Source of the DNA: Euglena gracilis
Lineage: Eukaryota; Euglenida; Euglenophyceae; Euglenales
Assembly (NCBI GenBank): GCA_039621445.1
Contig: CP154956.1
Coordinates: 75,616,192-75,680,191 of the forward strand
DNA: 64,000 bases
Direction of reading: 5' to 3'
Shown in pieces: positions 44,821-54,582 of this stretch (position 1 is the stretch's first letter; every line of letters begins with the position of its first letter). The position numbers and the translations under genes were made by a program. The notes beneath the pieces are model-generated. The model ran no database searches, was not told the origin of the DNA, and worked only from the letters and a program-made list of their open reading frames with translations.

Positions 44821-44994
44821 ATTGGGGAGCACGACTCGGCCATCCTTGCCTTGCACATAGTGCAAATTAACCTACACATGGTGGTCGGAAGGCATTTGGG
44901 TGGGTTTTGAATCATTTCCCTTCATATTTGAATGAAAATGGAAAGGGGGGGCTTAAAACTTGCTTTAGAGGAGGTTCTTTGGTTACGGGGGTGT

Positions 44995-45055
44995 GATCCC
45001 CGTGTCCCCCCCCGTGTCCCCCCTCGTGTCCCCCCCGTGTCCCGCACTTCAGGGG
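44995..45055 (+). repeat. CCCCGTGTCC decamer array
   Basis: About five tandem CCCCCGTGTC units. Related arrays lie at 46527-46575 and 57660-57690, with CGCGTC or CGCGAC versions at 48928-48985, 49205-49262, 49585-49632, 49838-49887 and 50096-50125, and the complement at 51890-51935. Confidence 0.85.
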
Positions 45056-45249
45056 GGTCCCTAGAAGGCGGCCAAGGCAACATACAGCATGAATGTTTAG
45101 ATGTTTGGCATCATTTTCCACGGTTTTTCATGGATTCTCAAGGCCATTTGACTTTCCCCCACCCACAATCCCTTTTTTTTTCACCTAGGATGGCCTGGAG
45201 CTTGGCTCGGGGTCAATGTGGGCCCCGGGCGGAATATTGGCCATGCTAG

Positions 45250-45495
45250 TTCTGGAGGTTGGGCCGACCTAGGTCGGCCCGACCTATGGTCGGCCCGACC
45301 ATGGTCGGGCCGGCCTCTGGAGGTCGACAGAAATGGCCACTGTACCGCATTACCCCCCCCCTTTTCAAAGGACTTTTGACTATAGGTCGGGCCGACCTGG
45401 TCGGCCCGACCTGTTTGGGTTACCGACCATATGGTCGGCCCGACCAATTGGAGGTCGGGCCGACCAATTGGAGGTCGGGCCGACCACATGGTCGA
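45250..45495. repeat. GGTCGGGCCGACC palindrome array
   Basis: Two clusters of GGTCGGCCCGACC/TGGTCGGCCCGACCA palindromes, separated by GACAGAAATGGCCACTG. Relatives lie at 46333-46415 and 51598-51660, each next to GGTCGATA or GTGGTCG text. Confidence 0.85.
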
Positions 45496-45639
45496 TAGAA
45501 ACGACCTCAATGGTTTTCCTTTTCAAAAGCATCCAAAACCTTGGCCAAACCCTGTGGAGCATAAAAAGCGCAATTTTAGCACAAAAAGAATTCCTGATGG
45601 CATCAACCTATGGTAAAAAAGAATTTCTGACGTTATTTG

Positions 45640-45895
45640 AAGGAGTAGGGTTAGGGTTACGATTCTTATCCAAACAGCAGAACATTTCCTGCTCAACGTT
45701 GTTAGATTGGTCTCTACAAGGTACCCAGCGAACCCAAAGAGCCGCCCAACTAGGGTTAAAAACATGGGGGGACCCGAGCGAGGGTCCCCCCATGTGTATT
45801 AACCCTAGTTGGGCGGCTCTTTGGGGTAGCTGGTACCTTGTACGGGCCAATTTATCACGTTTCTGAACAGCCGGCTACAAACATCACAAATTTTT
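45640..45895. mobile_element. Foldback element D, copy 1
   Basis: Inverted arms of about 60 bp meet near 45777: AGAGCCGCCCAACTAGGGTT and AACCCTAGTTGGGCGGCTCT, extended by ACAAGGTACC and GGTACCTTGT and by ATGGGGGGACCC with its complement. Its outer text GAAGGAGTAGGGTTAGGGTT and TTTATCACGTTTCTGA recurs at 52059 and 55190. Confidence 0.8.
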
Positions 45896-46020
45896 CTGGC
45901 CTCAAAGGCCATCCTTGCCTTGCACACAGAAGGGGATTTGGTTATTTTAGGCGGGGAGGGTCCAGGGGGGGGGGGCGGCAGCCCCCCCCGGAGGAGGCCG
46001 TAGGCCGACTAAGTTCGCGT
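45895..46020 (+). repeat. Dispersed repeat Q, copy 3
   Basis: GCCATCCTTGCCTTGCACAC, GGGGATTTGGTTATTTTAGG, a G-run, then GGAGGAGGCCGTAGGCCGAC. Confidence 0.75.
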
Positions 46021-46054
46021 TTTTCAATTTTTTTTCAATGTGGGATGAAAGAGC

Positions 46055-46128
46055 TGGGTTAGGGTTAGGGTCAGGGTTAGGGTCAGGGTCAGGGTCAGGG
46101 GTAGGGGTAGAGTTAGGGTTTGGGCATT
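46055..46128 (+). repeat. Degenerate TTAGGG/TCAGGG repeats
   Basis: A mixture of GTTAGG and GTCAGG hexamers, telomere-like but impure. Confidence 0.8.
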
Positions 46129-46651
46129 GCACACCAAAGGAATTTTTGTCATTGGCCATGGATCTCACCTGATTTAGCCATTTTTCACAATTTTTTTGAA
46201 TTTGGGACGTTTTTTTGACGTTTCTAAGGACATTCCGATGGGTTTACGTTCATTTCGAATTGAAATAAGAGAATCAAATTTTTGAGGGGGGCGGGCTTAA
46301 ATTTCCAAAAAAGGGGGGGTATTGCGGATTATTGGAGGTGGGGCCGACCTGGTCGGCCCGACCTCCAGAGGTCGATAAGCCATGGCCAATGGTCGGCCCG
46401 ACCTCCAGAAGTAGCATGGCCAGGATTCCGCACGGAGCCGTCAATGTGGAATGAATTTTTGGTCCCTCAAAAAGTCGCAATTTCGTCCCGGAGTCGAAAT
46501 TAGGTCCCGAAAAGAGGCATGTTTCCCCCGTGTCCCCCCCCCCCGTGTCCCCCCCGTGTCCCGCCCCACCCCCTGTGTCTTGGTTATGTTTCAGCGATTT
46601 AAAAACGTGTTCAGCCCGCCAAATGCCTGCCCTGAAATTCGTGGTCATGAA

Positions 46652-46805
46652 CACGTTTTCAATGAGGGCATTTGTGGCAATGACACGTTTTCAGTGAAGG
46701 CATCCGGGTTCAGGCACGTTTTCAATGAGGGCATTTGTGTCAATGACACGTTTTCAGTGAAGGCATCCGGGTTCAGGCACGTTTTCAATGAGGGCATCTG
46801 TGGCA
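46652..46805 (+). repeat. 63-bp tandem array (two 31/32-bp halves), left side of copy A
   Basis: Alternating halves: CACGTTTTCAATGAGGGCAT with TTGTGGCAATGA, and CACGTTTTCAGTGAAGGCAT with CCGGGTTCAGG. Unit starts are at 46652, 46684, 46715 and 46747. The right-hand array at 48258-48410 has the same units in the same direction. Confidence 0.9.
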
Positions 46806-46987
46806 ACCCTGAGTAAAAAGCAAAAAACACTATCATGAAAAATCGGCGTGTGGTTGCGAGGCCGGGTGGTCCTCAACGAGTGAGGCGGGTCGGGGGCACT
46901 CTACAACACAACAGAAGGCTAGGTTGCCTTGGAGCACAACGAAACAGAGTGGCGGACATCACGGCACACGACACGCTTTACACAAAG

Positions 46988-47172
46988 AAACCGTGTTTGG
47001 GCCGATTTCGAGACTTTAAAAGTCTTAAATCTTCGCCCAAAACACGGTTTCAAACAAGAACAGTGTTTTGGGCCAAGGTTTTAGGGGGGCCCAGGGGCGA
47101 CCGCGGCGCCTTCGGCGTCGCGGTCCCCGCCCCTGGGCTCCCCCTAAGTCTTGGCCCGAACACAGTTTCTTG
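46988..47172. mobile_element. 185-bp foldback insertion in copy A
   Basis: Copy B (52706-52722) reads straight through TTACACAAAAAAGAGCC. Copy A has ACACAAAG, then this insert, then ACACAAAA, giving a duplication of 7-8 bp. Ends: AAACCGTGTTTGGGCC and the complement of CAAGAAACTGTGTTCGGGCC. The interior has a long inverted repeat centred on GGCGCCTTCGGCG. Confidence 0.8.
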
Positions 47173-47225
47173 ACACAAAAGAGCCATACTTTGGCTCTTT
47201 TGCCAAATCTTGGCAATGAAAATGA

Positions 47226-47549
47226 TTATGCCCATTTGTTCACAGACAACTTTGTTTGTTTGGCGTCACAGACAACTTTGTTCAGCTCCACACAATTTGG
47301 ATTTTTGGGAATGGCAACACCACAAAAACCACATTTCTCGTGTTTTATTGGCAGTCGGGACACAGCACGAGGCACAGGGGGTTGGTCAGGGGACCACACA
47401 CTGTTCGATGACGCTCGCCTCATCGAAAAACAGGCTGGGTTCCAGCTCCCATCCCGTCCAGGCAACAAAGAAAGCATCCAGCTCAGGATAATCCCCTCAA
47501 GTCGTGGGTTTGTGTCCCCCCCCCAGGGGTCAGGTTCCTTGCCGATCAC
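47226..47549 (-). CDS. ORF of copy A with Cys cluster
   Basis: Minus-strand frame with HEKCGFCGVAIPKNPNCVEL followed by NKVVCDA. The C-x2-C ... C ... C spacing suggests a small zinc-binding module. The tail AIPKNPNCVELNKVVCDA is conserved in copy B at the same place. It is preceded, on the minus strand, by the frame near 48010-48230. No family recognised; it probably encodes part of the element's own protein. Confidence 0.4.
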   Translation of the reverse strand: MIGKEPDPWGGDTNPRLEGIILSWMLSLLPGRDGSWNPACFSMRRASSNSVWSPDQPPVPRAVSRLPIKHEKCGFCGVAIPKNPNCVELNKVVCDAKQTKLSVNKWA

Positions 47550-47722
47550 GTCGAATTGGTTCGTTCATTCCCGTTTACAATCCGAGTGGCAGTCAGTCAG
47601 TTTTGATGAAATTCGTCAAAAGCTCATTCAATGAGGTGGGTCAACACATCATCAAACAGAATGTCAAAAAAAAAAACATAACATGAAAAAATCAGGGGGG
47701 TTCGAGTGAATATTGGTTCAGG

Positions 47723-48020
47723 CAGAAAAAAAAAAAAAAAAAAAAAATCGCATAAAAAAAGGGGTGGAGTTTAGTACAAAAAATCAGTCAAAATTAAAAC
47801 AAAAAAAAACAGAAAACAAAAAAAAAAAAAAACCAAAAAAAAAAACAAACAAAAAAAAAAAAACAAAAAAAAAAAAACAAAAAAAAAAAAAAAAGAAAAA
47901 AAAAAAAAACAAACAAAATGTTTTTTTGGACACACACAAAACAAAAAAAAAACAAAAAAAACAAAACAAAACACAAAACACACTGTTCGATGAATCGAAA
48001 AATTTTAAAAAAAAAAAAAA
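47723..48020 (+). repeat. Poly(A) and AAAC-rich tract
   Basis: A-runs broken by single C or G, about 300 bp, absent from copy B. It gives Lys-rich and Phe-rich spurious frames. Confidence 0.85.
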
Positions 48021-48230
48021 AGGATAAAGGCTTGCCAATATTGACACAGTTTGGCGAACTCCAAACAGGTGGCAACAGCAGCAAGCTCTGCACCTACGGA
48101 GCCGGACTTTTTCTTTGTGTTGCCCTGTGCCAGCAAGGTGCCATGAAGGGGGTCCGTCCTAGGGGGAGGTGGCAAAAGACCATTCACAAAGTTTGCCGTG
48201 CGTTTGGCCATATTGGCAAGGCTGCGGGAA
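48010..48230 (-). CDS. N-terminal ORF of copy A
   Basis: The minus-strand frame starts MAKRTANFVNGLLPPPPRT and continues GNTKKKSGSVGAELAAVATC, then LEFAKLCQ. Copy B has the same start and the same SGSVGAGLAAVANCLEFAKL text. Relative to B, copy A lacks about 19 codons after PPPPRT. The function is unknown. Conservation of the reading frame between two diverged copies suggests a protein once under selection. Confidence 0.45.
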
Positions 48231-48517
48231 TAAAGAAAAAAAGAAAAAAAAGGGGGGGGTGACACGTTTTCAGTGAGGGCATTTGTGGCAATGACACGTT
48301 TTCAGTGAAGGCATCCGGGTTCAGGCACGTTTTCAGTGAGGGCATTTGTGTCAATGACACGTTTTCAGTGAAGGGATCCGGGTTCAGGCACGTTTTCAGT
48401 GAGGGCGCCTTTTTTTGTGTCCCAATTTCAAGGATTGCCGTTTTTGACGCCTGGCGTGAATCATGACCACGAATTTCAGGGCAGGCATTTGGCGGGCTCT
48501 GAAAACGTTTTTAAACA

Positions 48518-48625
48518 AATTGTGGCTGAGCCCAGATTTCAGCCTGAAAACGTGTTCAGGGGCCCCCTTCGGGGGCCCCTGGCTGAACACGTTTTCAGGC
48601 TGAAATCTGGGCTCAGCCACAATTT
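48518..48625. repeat. Near-perfect 108-bp hairpin
   Basis: Arms of about 50 bp: AATTGTGGCTGAGCCCAGAT, TTCAGCCTGAAAACGTGTTC and GGGGCCCCC mirrored around TTC. A partial copy lies at 55005-55075 at the end of copy B. Confidence 0.9.
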
Positions 48626-48689
48626 GTGTATAGAAAGCCATGAGAACACACATGAGGTTATTTTCAAAGAAGTACCCTCACCCCCCCTA

Positions 48690-48882
48690 TTTGCCCCCCC
48701 CCCCTAATTGGCTAATTGGGGGTCCCGTTGGACGGTCCATTAGCCAATTAGGGGGGGGGTCAGGCTTATTGGCCATTGGCCGGGGTAACCCTCCCCCCCT
48801 AATTGTCCCCCCCCCCTAATTGGCTAATTGGGGGTCCGAAGGAGCCCGGCCATTAGCCAAATGGGGGGGGGGTGAGGGTACC
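48690..48882. mobile_element. PolyC-capped foldback, TAATTGGC type
   Basis: CCCCCCCTAATTGGCTAATT repeated and mirrored by TTAGCCAATTAGGGGGGG, with a second pair at 48793-48875. Flanking TACCCTCACC and GTGAGGGTAC form the outermost inverted repeat. Confidence 0.7.
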
Positions 48883-48924
48883 TCTACATCCTCCTTCACC
48901 GCTATCAGGTTGGTACTCATGGGG

Positions 48925-49262
48925 GGTGTCTCCCCCGCGTCCCCCCCGCGTCCCCCCCTGCGTCCCCCCCGCGTCCCACTTTGGAACCAAAATTTTGCTC
49001 TCGAGGCAGCCAAATTTAGAAGGCTGATTCCTAATTTCAGGCAAATTTGAGGTTGGTGATTCCTAATTTGGTGTGGGTGATTCCTAACTTGCGGTGGGTG
49101 ATTCCTAATTTGGGGTGGGTTTGTCCTAATTTGCTGTGGTAGAATCCTAATTTGGCTAAAAATTTCTCGCAGCAAATTCCTAATTTCACCGTCCCAAAAA
49201 TGGCGTCTCCCCCGCGTCCCCCCCCCGCGTCCCCCCCCGCGTCCCCCCCGCGTCCCAGACAC
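48925..49262. repeat. CGCGTCC arrays bracketing TCCTAATTT repeats
   Basis: GGGGGTGTCTCCCCCGCGTC at the left and GCGTCCCAGACACCCCC at the right form inverted outer ends. Inside are decamer arrays and six GATTCCTAATTTGG-type units. Confidence 0.65.
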
Positions 49263-49609
49263 CCCCATGACTTTTTAGCTTGGCAAAAGGCACTGGACTT
49301 TTGAGCCTATCAAAACAAAGCCAAATGCATCACCCTTTTCCTCAATCCACATCTCGAGTGTGTTTTCTTGCTGCAATTTTATATTTGGATATTCATCACG
49401 ATCTTTTGGGTTTTTTTTAACCCCCAAAACAAGGTTGACGGCATTTTATTGAAACAAAAAGCATGTTTTTTTTGAAAAAATGTGGTTTTTTGAAAAAGAA
49501 AAAAAACGTCATGGTTTGAGGGAAAATCTTTTTGAAATGTTTATCTTTAAAAAGATGTTCATTTTTTATCTCTGGGGGTGTATCCCCCGCGACCCCCCCC
49601 GCGACCCCC

Positions 49610-50128
49610 CCGCGACCCCCCCGCGACCCACACATAGAGGGTTTCCGCATCCCAGTAAGAGCCAAAAATGGAGCCTAATTAGGAATTGGCACCTAAATTA
49701 GGAATCAAAATTGCCAAAAAATGTGTGATAAATTCCTAATTGGATCTATTTTTGGACCCAAAAGTTCTAAAAATAGGTCCCGTGTGACGTTGTAAGTCAG
49801 GTCACACTGGTCACACGTGACCTGTCAAAACTGCCACGTCCCCCCCGCGACCCCCCCCGCGACCCCCCCGCAACCCCCCCCGCGACCCACACATAGAGGG
49901 TTTCCGCATCCCAGTAAGAGCCAAAAATGGAGCCTAATTAGGAATTGGCACCTAAGTTAGGAATCAAATTGCCAAAAAATGTGTGATAAATTCCTAATTG
50001 GATCTATTTTTGGACCCAAAAGTTGTAAAAATAGGTCCCGTGTGACGTTGTAAGTCAGGTCACACTGGTCACACGTGACCTGTCAAAACTGCCACGTCCC
50101 CCCCGCGACCCCCCCCGCGACCCGTACA
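49610..50128 (+). repeat. 259-bp tandem duplication
   Basis: Two almost identical copies starting at CACATAGAGGGTTTCC (49631 and 49890), each ending in TCACACGTGACCTGTC and a CGCGACCCCCC array. Confidence 0.9.
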
Positions 50129-50404
50129 CCCCCTCTGCAAATTCATTCTCTGACATACCTAGAGGAACGAAGACAGTGGAGGTTAGGCACGGCGGGGAGG
50201 GGGGAGGTTGAGGGGGGGTGAGTGGCCGCGCGGGCAGCCGCGCGGGGGGGGGGGGGAGGGGGGGTCCGAGGGCGGCCGTGCAAATCGGTGATTTTCGGAT
50301 CCAAAAGTGGTCATTTTTAGGCATTTTGATAAAAAAAAATGCTTTTTGGGCCGTGAGCGGAGCATGCGGCCCCCAAAATTGTCATTTTATATCCGTGGAC
50401 TGAG

Positions 50405-50562
50405 GCCCAAGACACACACTGTGTCTCGTGGACTGAGTCCACGAGACACAGTGTGTGTCCCCGTGGACTGGGACACACACTGTGTCTCGTGGACTGGCAG
50501 TCCACGAGACACAGTGTGTGTCCCAGTCCACGGGGACACACACTGTGTCTCGTGGACTGAAA
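50405..50562. repeat. Nested palindrome array of CACACTGTGTC
   Basis: Five copies, in both orientations, of GACACACACTGTGTCTCGTG followed by GACTG. Neighbouring copies form long hairpins, and each unit is itself partly palindromic. Confidence 0.95.
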
Positions 50563-50904
50563 AATAAAAGGTGTTTGCCAGAAATGCGAGGTGTTCTACA
50601 TCTAATGCAATGCAGCAGGGCAGTGGAAAGATGGTCACCGGAGGGGGGTTGCTATATCCTGGGGGGGGGGTAGTGGGGGTCGACTGAGAGCGACCATGGT
50701 CGCTCTCGGTCGTGGGCCTGTGAATGTCAAAAAGTGTTTAACCGGGCAAATTGCCGCACCATACAAGCCATTTTATGTATCCATAGCCATATATAAGTCA
50801 TTTTTGACCATGTTTGGGCCTCAAAAAAGTCGCGATTTTTCGCAAAAAATTTTCTTCGGCATGCTAGGCAAAGTGGGGGGGTGGAGGGGGGGGTGAGGTT
50901 GGAC

Positions 50905-51555
50905 GATTAATCTTAATCGACGGCACCGAACGATTAATGCCGATTAATCGGGGGTGGCGAACGATTACCGAACGATTAATGCCCCCTTTGGGTTCCTAGC
51001 ATTATGATGACCAAAAAACGCTTCATTTCCCTTGAAAAATAATGTTTTTCCTTAAAAATGATTTTTTTCCTTTCAGGATCTGTTCCCTGCACAGCTTTGC
51101 TTTTGTTATGGCAACCTCTTGGGTATGGCAGCATTTTAAGAGGATTTCAGGAGTATTTTTATTTATTTATTCAGCTCAAATTTGGGTCTTCTCAGATGGT
51201 CAACCAAAAATATACGCCATGCGCGTTGTTGTGGGTCTGAAGGACTTCATCAATCTGGTTGTGCCCAAGTCAAAGCATCGCCCACATCGGGGGAGGTGGG
51301 GGGTTGGAGGACAGATTTCGGTTAAAGGTCGTTGTTTTGGTTTTTGTTTCCCCCAAAAGAAAGAAACACACAGTGACATTTCTGTGAGACAGAGCCTCCA
51401 AAATGATCACTCCCAAGTGTTTTCCTGCACTGCTTTTTCAATGGTTTCCTTGGGAAGACCGATTATTTCGATTAATCACCCCCTGGCCGAATGAACGATT
51501 AATCAAGGGGTGGCAAACGATTAATCAAAAAATCGATTAATCGAAACAACCTTAG
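50905..51555 (+). mobile_element. Second hAT-like relic
   Basis: GAGGTTGGACGATTAATC at the left and CGATTAATCGAAACAACCTT at the right mirror each other, with further CGATTAATC words inside, as in the element at 43300-44363. The frame at 51108 reads MATSWVWQHFKRISG, again the start of a BED finger. No duplication could be defined because G-runs flank it. Confidence 0.5.
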
Positions 51556-51597
51556 GGGGGGGGGGCGGGCGGATTTCCGGTGGTCGCCGTCGTGGTG

Positions 51598-51660
51598 GTC
51601 GGTCCGACCATGGTCGGCCCGACCTGTGCTGGTCGGCCCGACCTGGTGGGGCCGACCCCC
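51598..51660. repeat. GGTCGGCCCGACC palindromes
   Basis: Three palindromic units of the same family as 45250-45495, followed by a C-run. Beyond them, 51737-51780 is almost pure G. Confidence 0.8.
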
Positions 51661-52058
51661 CCCCCTGCAGAAAAACATTGTCTTTGCATAAACTGGGGCA
51701 ACATGGCATGCATAGGGGGTGGTTCGGGACGCGGGGGGGGGGGGGGCGGGGGGGGGGGGGCGGGGGGGGGGGGGGGGGGGGAACCGTGGCCCAACCACCC
51801 CCACACGTTTTCTTTGGCGTCACCTGAATTTGTATGTAATTTTCCTTTGGTCGACCCAAAAACGTGCCCGGCCAAAATCCGGGACGGGGGGGACGCGGGG
51901 GGGGACGCGGGGGGGACGCGGGGGGAACACCCCCATAAACGCATGGCCGTCCTTGCCGTTATGCTTCTCCCTGCCAGTCGACCTAGGGCGCCGAAGGCGC
52001 CCTGCAAAAGAATTTGCTGATGGCGTTTTCCTGTGTCAAAGAATTTATGAGGTTATTT

Positions 52059-52168
52059 GAAGGAGTAGGGTTAGGGTTACGATTCTTATCCAAACAGCAG
52101 AACATTTCCCGCTGTTGGATTGGTCTCTACAAGGTACCCAGCGAACCCAAAGAGCCGCCCAACCAGGG
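52059..52168. mobile_element. Foldback element D, copy 2, left half
   Basis: Nearly identical to 45640-45757, up to CCAGGGTTAAAAAC, where copy B begins. Its right half resumes at 55084. Confidence 0.75.
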
Positions 52169-52268
52169 TTAAAAACGTGTTCAGAGCCCGCCAAATGCCT
52201 GCCCTGAAATTCGTGGTCATGAACACGTTTTCAATGAGGGCATCTGTGGCAATGACACGTTTTCAATA

Positions 52269-52422
52269 CCATGCCCCCCCCCCCCATATAAGACCCCCCT
52301 CGGGAGCCAAAATCCCAGGGGGGGTCTTATATGGGGGGGTCAGTCCCGGCCAAAGGGCCGGCCTTCGGCCGGCCAGGGGGGGGTCTTATATGGGGGGGTC
52401 TTATATGGGGGGGGGGGCATGG
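52269..52422. mobile_element. PolyC-capped foldback, CATATAAGACC type (TSD TA)
   Basis: TA at 52267-52268 and 52423-52424; ends CCATGCCCCCCCC and GGGGGGGGCATGG; interior CCATATAAGACC and GGTCTTATATGG. It is inserted in a 31-bp unit whose intact versions read TTTTCAxTGAAGGCATC. Confidence 0.8.
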
Positions 52423-53295
52423 TAAAGGCATCTGTGGTTAGGCACGTTTTCAATGAGGGCATCTGTGGCAATGACACGTTTTCGATTAAGGCATCTGTGT
52501 TCAGGCACGTTTTCAATGAGGGCATCTGTGGCAACCCTGAGTAAAAAGCAAAAAACGCTGTCATGAAAAATCAGCGGGCGATTGCGAGGCCAGGTGGTCC
52601 TCAACGAGTGAGGCGGGTCGGGGGCACTCTACAACACAACAGAAGGCTAGGTTGCCTTGGAGCACAACAACACGGAGTGGCGGACATCACGGAACACGAC
52701 ACGCTTTACACAAAAAAGAGCCATACTTTGGTGGCCGCCGCAAATCTTGGCAATGAAAATGATATGCCAAAACCGCAGGCGTCACAGACAACTTTGTTCA
52801 GCTCCACACAATTTGGATTTTTGGGAATGGCAAAGAAGAAAAGAGGTTGTCGAACGATTCCCTGAAACGATCAAAGTTCCCGACTGCTGCTCACGTTGAG
52901 CCACACATTGTTCAATGACGCTTGCCTCATCGGAGCTTTGGCAGGGGGGGGGGTCCCGAGGTCAGTTTTTTTGCATTTTTTGGCACTTTTTGCTGTACTG
53001 TCTCAACACAGGGGGGGGGGGAGGGTCCTGGGGTCCCAACTGTACTGCCAACCCCCCCCTCAAAAATTGGCCAAAACCGGCGCCGAAGGCGCCGGAAAAA
53101 AATTTTAGGGCCTTTTTTTTGTCTAAAAAGGCCATTTTTGGTGTCAAATTTTTCATCTGTCTCGGACGGGTCGGCACTAGGGGGGGGGGGTCCCAAAAAT
53201 CCCAACTGTAAAGGGGGGGGGAGGGGGGGGGGTCCCCAAAAAACCCCAACTGTACTGCCGTCGCCCCATCGAACGGGTTCCAGCTCCCATCCCGT

Positions 53296-53563
53296 CTAGG
53301 CAACAAAAAAAGCATGCAGCTCAGGATAAGAGGCTTGCCGATGTTGACACAGTTTGGCGAACTCCAAACAGTTGGCAACAGCAGCAAGCCCTGCTCCCAC
53401 GGAGCCGGACTTTTTCTTTGTGTTGCCCTGTGCCAGCATGAAGGAGGTCAACCTTCGGCTTCTTGGCATCTTGCTGGTATACCGCGAGAGCAGCCAGGAA
53501 CAGTTGCGTCCTAGGGGGAGGTGGCAAAAGACCATTCACAAAGTTAGCCGTGCGTTTCGCCAT
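53296..53563 (-). CDS. N-terminal ORF of copy B
   Basis: Starts MAKRTANFVNGLLPPPPRT near 53563, then QLFLAALAVYQQDAKKPKVD. After a frame slip it continues GNTKKKSGSVGAGLAAVANC, LEFAKLCQ and SYPELHAFFVA. Orthologous to the frame at 48010-48230 in copy A but longer near the start. Function unknown. The slip means this copy is broken. Confidence 0.45.
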
Positions 53564-54204
53564 AGTGGGAGGGCTGCGGAAAAAGGGGGGGGTGACACGT
53601 TTTCAATGAGGGCATCTGTGGCAATGACACGTTTTCACTGAAGGCATCTGTGGTTAGGCACGTTTTCAATGAGGGCATCTGTGGCAATGACACGTTTTCT
53701 ATACAAAAATCGACCGACACTAACAGATTCAGCAGGGGCGCCGGGTGCGAGCGAGCGAAGCGAGCCGCCCGGCGCCCCTGCTGAATCTGTTAGTGTCAGT
53801 CGATTTTTCTAAAACCTATTTAGTCTGGGCCCGACGCCTGTCTTGATATTCATTCGACCGAACCGCCTGGACGGAAATATGGTCAAAAAAGCGCCCATTA
53901 ACGGGCGCCTGAATGGAAATCGACTTACATAAACGGGCGCCTGAATGGAAATCGACTTACATAAACGGGCGCCTGAATGGAAATCGACTTTCATAAACGG
54001 GCGCCTGAATGGAAATCGACTGACATAAACGGTTTCCGATGTCTTGGAAATCGACCAACCTTTTGTTTCCTTTTTTGAATGCCTTTTTGTTCCGTTTTGG
54101 GACATTTTCAGTTTCAGCCTGAAACCTGTTAATGTCGACCAACATTTTGTCTCTTTTTATCGGAATGCTTTTTTCTTTTTCTCAATCTCTATATCAAGAA
54201 CTGC

Positions 54205-54310
54205 TTCTTAAACGCAGACTCTGACCTGAGTCTGCGTTTCGAAACGCAGACTCAGGCCGAATAACAGACTCAGCGTTTCGAAACAGAGACTCAGGCCAGA
54301 GTCTGCGTTT
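54205..54310. repeat. Hairpin chain CAGACTCAGGCC
   Basis: Inverted pairs of AACGCAGACTCTGACC and GAGTCTGCGTTTC and their variants, followed by AACACAGCCTT half-sites like those at 12028-12165. Confidence 0.8.
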
Positions 54311-54439
54311 TATTACAAACACAGATTTTGACCAAAGCCATGAACACAGCCTTTTGCTATGAACACAGCCTTGGCCCGAAATCCGATGATGTCAATATAA
54401 TTGCAATACAGGCGTCGAGCCCAGAAAATAGGGTTGACA

Positions 54440-54582
54440 TTGCCAAATAACTCCTCACCCGAAAGCTTTTCTTTTAGATGACCAGTGATGACAACTGGTT
54501 CAGGACAAATATGCCGAATGCTTTTTCTGAAGATCCAGAAAATAATAATCTTAAGTACCGTCCCTCCGTCTGTTCCATCCAA
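54440..54582 (-). pseudogene. Tyrosine recombinase C-terminal fragment
   Basis: The minus-strand frame IFWIFRKSIRHICPEPVVIT, then GHLKEKLSGEE, aligns with FFWEIEYRAPWKNLMTTAGR, LLKELSIEG of YR3. Just after the alignable part the DNA reads GGGTGAGG, a donor-like motif at the position where YR3 and YR4 have GGGGTAAAC and GGGGTGAGT. The fragment stops where a copy of the element's terminal repeat begins (CAGGCGTCGAGCCCAGAAAA, 54409). Confidence 0.5.

Larger units (their letters stand above)
46598..48625 (-). mobile_element. Unknown element, copy A
   Basis: Inverted ends of about 52 bp at 46598-46649 and 48462-48514, sharing GCCCGCCAAATGCCTGCC, CTGAAATTCGTGGTCATG and AAAACG. Inside each end lies an array of 31/32-bp units (46652-46805; 48258-48410). 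Outside the right end is a hairpin of about 108 bp (48518-48625). Minus-strand ORF pieces lie inside. The same ordered parts occur in copy B, so this is a real mobile family; its class is unknown to me. Confidence 0.65.

Noticed and set aside
47713-48047. Poly-Lys / poly-Phe ORFs
   Set aside because: Translations of the A-rich tract that is absent from the related copy B.
54409-54440. WARRLYCNYID as the H-x-x-R box of the nested YR fragment
   Set aside because: The DNA there is a copy of the element's terminal repeat (AGGCGTCGAGCCCAGAAAATA), so the resemblance to an Arg-containing box is accidental.
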